A stretch of DNA of 12,499 nt. Source: JBOHHM01 sp050725495. GTDB lineage: Bacteria; Pseudomonadota; Gammaproteobacteria; Burkholderiales; Burkholderiaceae_C. Location: contig JBOHHM010000058.1 in the NCBI GenBank assembly GCA_050725495.1, forward strand, positions 1-12,499, given 5' to 3'. Below, piece by piece: positions 8,847 through 12,499 of the stretch (the first letter of the stretch is position 1; each line of letters begins with the position of its first letter). The position numbers and the translations under genes were made by a program. The notes below the pieces were generated by a model, which saw only the letters and a program-made list of their open reading frames with translations, had not been told where the DNA came from and did not search any database.

Positions 8847-9224
8847 ATGAAGCTGCAGCCCGACAAATACGACGTTCCTTCCATCAGTGGCTACGGTCCG
8901 GGCTGGGTCGGCATCGCTGGCGAAAAAATCACCTCGAGCGTGGTCATCGGCTCCAAGGGTCAGCGGCTGGACTGGCTCTGCGACAGCTTTGCGGCCCTGA
9001 CCCCGGAACACTTTGCCCGGCTGGCCACGCTGGATACGGAGCTCGTGATCTTCGGCAGCGGCCTGCGCCTGCGTTTCCCCCAGCCCGCCTGGCTGGCGCC
9101 CCTGATCGCGCGGCGCATTGGCTTGGAAACCATGGACACCCAGGCTGCCTGCCGCACCTACAACATCCTGGCCGGCGAGGGCCGCAGCGTGGTTGCCGCC
9201 CTCTTGCTCGAAGCAGCAGCCTGA
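8847..9224 (+). CDS. Mth938-like / NDUFAF3-type domain protein (DUF498)
   Basis: The 125-residue protein resembles the small Mth938/NDUFAF3 superfamily (formerly DUF498), seen in many proteobacteria. In mitochondria the family member NDUFAF3 helps assemble complex I; the bacterial role is not established and I do not assign one. Landmarks: GYGPGWVGI (15-23), ELVIFGSGLRLRFP (65-78) and the C-terminal GLETMDTQAACRTYNIL (92-108) followed by EGRSVVAALL (111-120). There are no signal peptide or membrane segments, so it is probably cytosolic. Start choice: the ATG at 8847 gives the usual MKLQPDKYDV beginning; a GTG at 8823 would add eight residues and is less likely. No good Shine-Dalgarno is seen. 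A four-codon ORF (8836-8850) overlaps the start. The gene faces away from alaA and precedes a peroxiredoxin gene. Confidence 0.85.
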   Translation: MKLQPDKYDVPSISGYGPGWVGIAGEKITSSVVIGSKGQRLDWLCDSFAALTPEHFARLATLDTELVIFGSGLRLRFPQPAWLAPLIARRIGLETMDTQAACRTYNILAGEGRSVVAALLLEAAA

Positions 9225-9239
9225 AAAGGTGTTTTCAGG
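9220..9239. other. Perfect 8-bp inverted repeat at the stop codon of the Mth938-like gene
   Basis: CCTGAAAA (9220-9227), a 4-nt loop GGTG, and TTTTCAGG (9232-9239) form a perfect palindrome. It includes the TGA stop at 9222-9224 and is followed directly by GTAAAATTG. There is no run of T after the stem, so it is not a standard intrinsic terminator. It could be a weak terminator, an mRNA 3' stabiliser, or an operator overlapping the -35 area of a possible promoter with -10 TAAAAT (9241-9246) for the downstream peroxiredoxin. Confidence 0.4.
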
Positions 9240-9330
9240 GTAAAATTGATGGTTGCGGCGTGGGAGCTGCCGTTGAGCAGTATCCCATGCTACCAACGAC
9301 CAACATCCTGTCACACGAGATTGAAGTTAT

Positions 9331-9807
9331 ATGGCGATCGTTGTCAACAAACCCATACCAGAATACGAAGCGAGTGCCACAGGCGGCATCAAAGTCTCGA
9401 ACACCTCCCACCTTGGTCACACCCTCGTCCTCTACTTCTACCCCAAGGACAACACGCCCGGCTGCACCACCGAGGCCATGCAATTCCGCGACAAGTACAA
9501 GGACTTCGTAAAAGCCGGCGCCACCGTCTTCGGCGTATCGCGTGACAACATGAAGTCGCATGACGACTTCAAGGCCAAGCTGGAGCTGCCGTTCGAGCTC
9601 ATCGCCGACACCGAAGAAAAAATGTGCCACATGTTCGGCGTGGTCAAGAACAAGATCATGTACGGCAAAAAGGTCAAGGGCATCGAGCGCAGCACCTTCC
9701 TGATTGGCCCCGACGGCATCCTCAAGCAGGAGTGGCGCGGCCTGAAAGTACCGGGCCATGTGGACGAAGTCCTCAAGGCCGTGAAAGAGCTGAAAAAGGC
9801 CGCCTGA
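9331..9807 (+). CDS. bcp: Thiol peroxidase of the Bcp/PrxQ family (atypical cysteine set)
   Basis: Bcp/PrxQ proteins reduce hydrogen peroxide and organic hydroperoxides, usually with thioredoxin as reductant, in the cytoplasm. The 158-residue product (156 in E. coli Bcp) has the peroxidatic motif YFYPKDNTPGCTTEA, with Cys45 and the supporting Pro and Thr residues. It also has FGVSRDNMKSHDDF (67-80) and the C-terminal STFLIGPDG. In E. coli Bcp the resolving cysteine is Cys50; here residue 50 is Met. The only other cysteine is Cys99 (EEKMCHMFGV), at the same position as E. coli Cys99. The enzyme may be 1-Cys-like or use Cys99 (inference). The start at 9331 gives the expected N-terminus, but the Shine-Dalgarno is weak (GAAG 4 nt upstream). 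It lies 106 bp after the Mth938-like gene. Confidence 0.93.
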   Translation: MAIVVNKPIPEYEASATGGIKVSNTSHLGHTLVLYFYPKDNTPGCTTEAMQFRDKYKDFVKAGATVFGVSRDNMKSHDDFKAKLELPFELIADTEEKMCHMFGVVKNKIMYGKKVKGIERSTFLIGPDGILKQEWRGLKVPGHVDEVLKAVKELKKAA

Positions 9808-9847
9808 CACCGCCGTGACGCATGGGCGCAAGATGGCCGCGGCGTTA

Positions 9848-9875
9848 TTGAAGCGCCAGCGCACTTGTGCATAAT
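9848..9875 (+). promoter_or_regulatory. Candidate sigma-70 promoter upstream of the phoH leader / small RNA
   Basis: TTGAAG (9848-9853) and CATAAT (9870-9875) are separated by 16 bp. They match the consensus -35 TTGACA at four positions and -10 TATAAT at five. The predicted start is about 9881-9883. It lies after the stop of bcp and 45 bp before a strong terminator stem, so it could drive a short transcript or the phoH leader. Confidence 0.5.
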
Positions 9876-9881
9876 GAGTTC

Positions 9882-9957
9882 ATGCAGTTGATTCCGACGC
9901 CCTGCGTCATCACCGCTAAACCCGACAAAGCCGCCCGGCTCGCCTGGCGGCTTTTTC
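9882..9957 (+). ncRNA. Candidate small RNA or phoH leader/attenuator of about 75 nt
   Basis: The segment lies between a promoter-like pair (9848-9875) and an intrinsic terminator. It has a small-RNA layout: an unstructured 5' part; a perfect 5-bp hairpin GACGC-CCT-GCGTC (9896-9908); a linker with no obvious structure (9909-9926, reading ATCACCGCTAAACCCGAC); then the terminator stem and T-run. It may be a free-standing regulatory RNA, or a leader that controls phoH, whose ATG follows 36 bp later with no other promoter visible. Rfam lists a betaproteobacterial toxic small RNA family (RF02278). I cannot tell from memory whether this is a member. Expression and exact ends are inferred. Confidence 0.5.
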
Positions 9958-9959
9958 GT
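9927..9959 (+). terminator. Strong intrinsic terminator between bcp and phoH
   Basis: AAAGCCGCC (9927-9935) pairs perfectly with GGCGGCTTT (9946-9954) around a 10-nt loop, followed by a T-rich run (CTTTTTCGTTTTTT, from 9951). The orientation is plus; read on the minus strand the stem is followed by only three T. It would end transcripts from bcp and from the candidate promoter at 9848-9875, and it stands directly before phoH. Confidence 0.85.
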
Positions 9960-9992
9960 TTTTTGATCCCCCCTCTGTGAGCAAACTGCACC

Positions 9993-11696
9993 ATGCCACT
10001 GCCACCCGCCCCAACCAAGCGCGCCGCACTGCTCTCAACCGAAGCCTACGACGCTCCGGCCCGATCCCTACACAGGGCGGCTCGAAAACCGGAGGCTCAT
10101 TTCCCCGACAGCCCGTTCGCTGACAAGCCCGAGGCTCTGGACCTGTTTGACCGCACGGGTGGCGGCGCAGACGCCCCGCCCGATCAGCCCACCGCCTTTC
10201 TGGAAGCGCCGGCCCACGACGCCGTCAAAGCCAAAGGGGTCCGCGCCGAAAAGGAGCGGGCTGCCGCCGTGGAGCCAGCGCCACACCCGAAAAAAGCCGC
10301 GCCGACCGGACCGACCAAGCTGTTTGTGCTGGACACCAATGTGCTGATGCATGACCCGATGTGCCTGTTCCGCTTCGAGGAGCATGACATCTTCCTGCCC
10401 ATGATCGTGCTGGAGGAACTGGACGGCCACAAGAAGGGCATGACCGAAGTCGCCCGCAACGCGCGCCAGACCAGCCGCTCGCTGGACGCGCTCGCCGGTC
10501 ACCAGGGCGCCGACATCGCCCACGGCCTGCTGCTCAACACCACGGGCCACCGCGAAGCCGGCGGCAAGCTGTTCTTCCAGACCCAGCCGCTGAACTACAC
10601 GCTGCCCACCAGCCTGCCCCAGGGCAAGGCCGACAACCAGATCCTGGGCGTGGTCGAAGCACTGCGCCAGCAGCACGCACCCCGCGAAGTGGTGCTCGTG
10701 TCCAAGGACATCAACATGCGCGTCAAGGCCCGGGCCCTGGGCCTGGCAGCCGACGACTACCGCAACGACAAAGCGCTGGACGATGCCGACCTGCTGTATG
10801 CCGGCGCCCTGGCGCTGCCCGCGGACTTCTGGACCAAGCATGGCAAGACCGTGGAGAGCTGGCAAAACGGCAGCCACACCTTCTACCGCATCACCGGCCC
10901 CATCGTTCCCAGCCTGCTGATCAACCAGTTCGTGTACTTCGAGGCGCCCGGCGAGCCCAGCCTGTACGCCCGCGTCACGGAAATCCGCGCCAAGACGGCC
11001 GTGCTCAAGACACTCAAGGACTACAACCACCTCAAAAACGCGGTCTGGGGCGTGACCACGCGCAACCGCGAACAGAACTTCGCGATGAACCTGCTGATGG
11101 ACCCCGAGGTCGACTTCGTCACCCTCACCGGCACCGCCGGCACCGGCAAGACCCTGATGGCGCTGGCCTCGGGCCTGACCCAGGTGCTCGACGACCGCCG
11201 CTACACCGAGATCATCATGACCCGGGCCACGGTCAGCGTGGGCGAGGACATCGGCTTCCTGCCCGGCACCGAGGAGGAAAAAATGGGCCCCTGGATGGGC
11301 GCGCTCGACGACAACCTCGAAGTCCTGGCCAAGACCGAGACCAGCGCCGGCGAATGGGGGCGCGCGGCAACCAACGAGCTGATCCGCAGCCGCATCAAGA
11401 TCAAGAGCATGAACTTCATGCGCGGGCGCACCTTTTTGAACAAGTATGTGATCATCGACGAGGCGCAGAACCTCACGCCCAAGCAGATGAAGACCCTGAT
11501 CACGCGCGCCGGCCCCGGCACCAAGATCATCTGCATGGGCAACCTCGCGCAGATCGACACGCCCTACTTGACCGAAGGCTCGTCGGGCCTGACCTTTGCC
11601 GTCGACAAGTTCAAGGGCTGGCCGCATTCCGGCCACATCACGCTGGCGCGCGGCGAGCGCTCGCGCCTGGCCGACTTTGCCAGCGAGGTGTTGTAG
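9993..11696 (+). CDS. phoH: PIN domain-PhoH ATPase fusion (PhoH2/YlaK-like)
   Basis: The 567-residue protein joins an N-terminal PIN ribonuclease domain to a C-terminal PhoH-type P-loop ATPase/helicase. This is the PhoH2 arrangement, described in mycobacteria as an RNA helicase/RNase. PIN domain (about 108-260): VLDTNVLMHDP with Asp114, LEELDGHK with Glu141/Glu142, KADNQILGVVEAL with Asp214, and VLVSKDINMRVKA with Asp239, so the acidic cluster looks intact. PhoH domain (about 350-567): Walker A GTAGTGKT (380-387), MTRATVSVGEDIGFLPG (409-425), Walker B YVIIDEAQN (485-493), and TRAGPGTKIICMGNLAQID (504-522). Residues 1-105 are rich in Ala, Pro and charged residues and look disordered. Start at 9993 is the first available after the terminator; the Shine-Dalgarno is poor. 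It converges on dnaB. The physiological RNA substrates are unknown to me. Confidence 0.93.
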   Translation: MPLPPAPTKRAALLSTEAYDAPARSLHRAARKPEAHFPDSPFADKPEALDLFDRTGGGADAPPDQPTAFLEAPAHDAVKAKGVRAEKERAAAVEPAPHPKKAAPTGPTKLFVLDTNVLMHDPMCLFRFEEHDIFLPMIVLEELDGHKKGMTEVARNARQTSRSLDALAGHQGADIAHGLLLNTTGHREAGGKLFFQTQPLNYTLPTSLPQGKADNQILGVVEALRQQHAPREVVLVSKDINMRVKARALGLAADDYRNDKALDDADLLYAGALALPADFWTKHGKTVESWQNGSHTFYRITGPIVPSLLINQFVYFEAPGEPSLYARVTEIRAKTAVLKTLKDYNHLKNAVWGVTTRNREQNFAMNLLMDPEVDFVTLTGTAGTGKTLMALASGLTQVLDDRRYTEIIMTRATVSVGEDIGFLPGTEEEKMGPWMGALDDNLEVLAKTETSAGEWGRAATNELIRSRIKIKSMNFMRGRTFLNKYVIIDEAQNLTPKQMKTLITRAGPGTKIICMGNLAQIDTPYLTEGSSGLTFAVDKFKGWPHSGHITLARGERSRLADFASEVL

Positions 11697-11709
11697 AAGC
11701 ACCCAACAC

Positions 11710-11799
11710 TGTCATTCTGAACGCAGTGAAGAATCTCTCACACAGTGGAGATCCTTCGCGTGGCCTGCCCTGAGCGCGGTCGAAGGGCTCAGGATGACA
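11710..11799. repeat. 90-bp palindromic intergenic repeat with terminal inverted repeats
   Basis: The element starts TGTCATTCTGA (11710-11720) and ends TCAGGATGACA (11789-11799), inverted copies with one mismatch in 11. Inside is a second inverted pair, GAAGAATCTC (11728-11737) and GAGATCCTTC (11748-11757), with one mismatch. The right part (TGAGCGCGGTCGAAGG) partly repeats the left part (TGAACGCAGTGAAGAA). Sequences of this CATTCTGA...TCAGGATGACA style are known to me as short dispersed repeats in many bacterial genomes. It encodes no protein. It fills most of the 111-bp gap between convergent phoH and dnaB, where it could act as a two-way transcription terminator. Confidence 0.8.
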
Positions 11800-11807
11800 A
11801 GGCCCGT

Positions 11808-12499
11808 TTAGAAGTCGTCACCCGAGCCCATGGCCAGACTCTCGAACCGGGTCTGTGCCTTGTGGAAGTACAGTTTGACGGTACCGGTCGGGCCATTGCG
11901 CTGCTTGCCGATGATGACCTCGGCCACATTGGGCTCCTTGCTTTCCTTGTTGTAGTAGTCGTCGCGGTAGATGAACATGATGATGTCGGCATCCTGCTCG
12001 ATCGCGCCGGATTCGCGCAAGTCGCTCATCATGGGGCGCTTGTCGGTGCGGGTTTCGACGCTGCGGTTGAGCTGCGACAGCGCAATCACCGGGCACTGCA
12101 ACTCCTTGGCCAGCATCTTCAGGCCCCGCGAAATCTCGCCCAGTTCGGTCGCACGGTTGTCACCGCCGTCCGAGCTGGAGCCGCTCATCAGCTGCAGGTA
12201 GTCCACCACGATCAGGCCGAGCTTGCCGCATTGGCGCGCCAGGCGCCGGGCATTGGCGCGCAGTTCGCTCGGCGTGAGGCCGGGCGTCTCATCGATGTGC
12301 AGCGAGACATTGCGCAGCTTCTCGATCGCCTCCGTCAGCCGCGGCCACTCCTCGTCCTTGAGCTTGCCGGTGCGCAGATTGCCCTGGTCGATGCGGCCGA
12401 TCGAGCCCACGACACGCACGGCCAACTGCGCCGCCCCCATTTCCATCGAGAACACGGCCACCGGCAGGCCTTCGTTGAGCGCCACATGCTCGGCAATGT
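11808..12499 (-). CDS. dnaB: Replicative DNA helicase DnaB (C-terminal half; N-terminus beyond window)
   Basis: DnaB is the hexameric helicase that opens the replication fork. The window holds the last 229 residues of its RecA-like motor domain; the N-terminal domain, linker and Walker A lie outside to the right. Seen in order: IAEHVALNEGLPVAVFSMEM (motif H1a region), SLHIDETPGLTPSELRANAR, Walker B LIVVDYLQLM, LAKELQCPVIALSQLNRSVE, DLRESGAIEQDADIIMFIYR, and IIGKQRNGPTGTVKLYFHK, which carries the conserved arginine-finger region. The reading frame is open to the window edge at 12499; an internal GTG at 12485 is not the start. The stop at 11808-11810 lies 8 bp from the palindromic repeat. The gene converges on phoH. 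Confidence 0.98.
   Translation of the reverse strand, partial: IAEHVALNEGLPVAVFSMEMGAAQLAVRVVGSIGRIDQGNLRTGKLKDEEWPRLTEAIEKLRNVSLHIDETPGLTPSELRANARRLARQCGKLGLIVVDYLQLMSGSSSDGGDNRATELGEISRGLKMLAKELQCPVIALSQLNRSVETRTDKRPMMSDLRESGAIEQDADIIMFIYRDDYYNKESKEPNVAEVIIGKQRNGPTGTVKLYFHKAQTRFESLAMGSGDDF

Noticed and set aside
9808..9992. tRNA or riboswitch in the largest intergenic gap
   Set aside because: No cloverleaf, no TTCGA-type T-loop arrangement and no riboswitch consensus that I recognise; the gap is better described as promoter, hairpin and terminator.
10068..11702. A 544-codon open frame on the minus strand opposite phoH
   Set aside because: The plus strand encodes a full PIN-PhoH protein. 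The antisense frame has no domain and only reflects codon bias.

Overview
The window looks like ordinary chromosome from a high-GC betaproteobacterium of the order Burkholderiales. It is most likely a member of the Comamonadaceae (Polaromonas, Rhodoferax, Acidovorax or Variovorax type). This rests on protein similarity as I recognise it, on gene order (alaA-hom-thrC, then mobB-moeA-moaD-moaE, then clpB), and on a short interspersed repeat of a kind I associate with this family. No phage, plasmid, transposase, CRISPR or tRNA sequence was seen. The window is densely packed: its largest gene-free gap is 185 bases (9808-9992).

Minus strand, read right to left from 8757 to 1. A probable single transcription unit starts with an AlaA-type alanine aminotransferase (TTG start), homoserine dehydrogenase (hom) and threonine synthase (thrC), which are amino acid biosynthesis genes. 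A short repeat/stem-loop at the end of thrC separates these from the molybdenum cofactor genes mobB, moeA, moaD and moaE, which overlap or nearly touch. Then comes clpB, the disaggregase, cut by the left edge of the window. A good match to a sigma-32 heat-shock promoter lies just upstream of clpB and should uncouple it from the housekeeping operon.

Plus strand, 8847 to 11696. Divergent from alaA are a small Mth938/NDUFAF3-like protein, a Bcp/PrxQ-type peroxiredoxin that lacks the usual resolving cysteine at position 50, and a PIN-PhoH fusion ATPase. Between the peroxiredoxin and phoH lies the most interesting non-coding segment. It holds a sigma-70-like promoter, a small perfect hairpin, a single-stranded-looking linker, and a strong intrinsic terminator that ends about 37 bases before the phoH start. 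This is either a free-standing small RNA of about 75 nt or a leader/attenuator for phoH.

Right end. phoH and the replicative helicase gene dnaB (minus strand, cut by the right edge) converge. The short gap between them is filled by a 90-bp palindromic element with terminal inverted repeats.

I found no new multi-gene system. The novelty, if any, is in the intergenic elements and in a few unusual residues.
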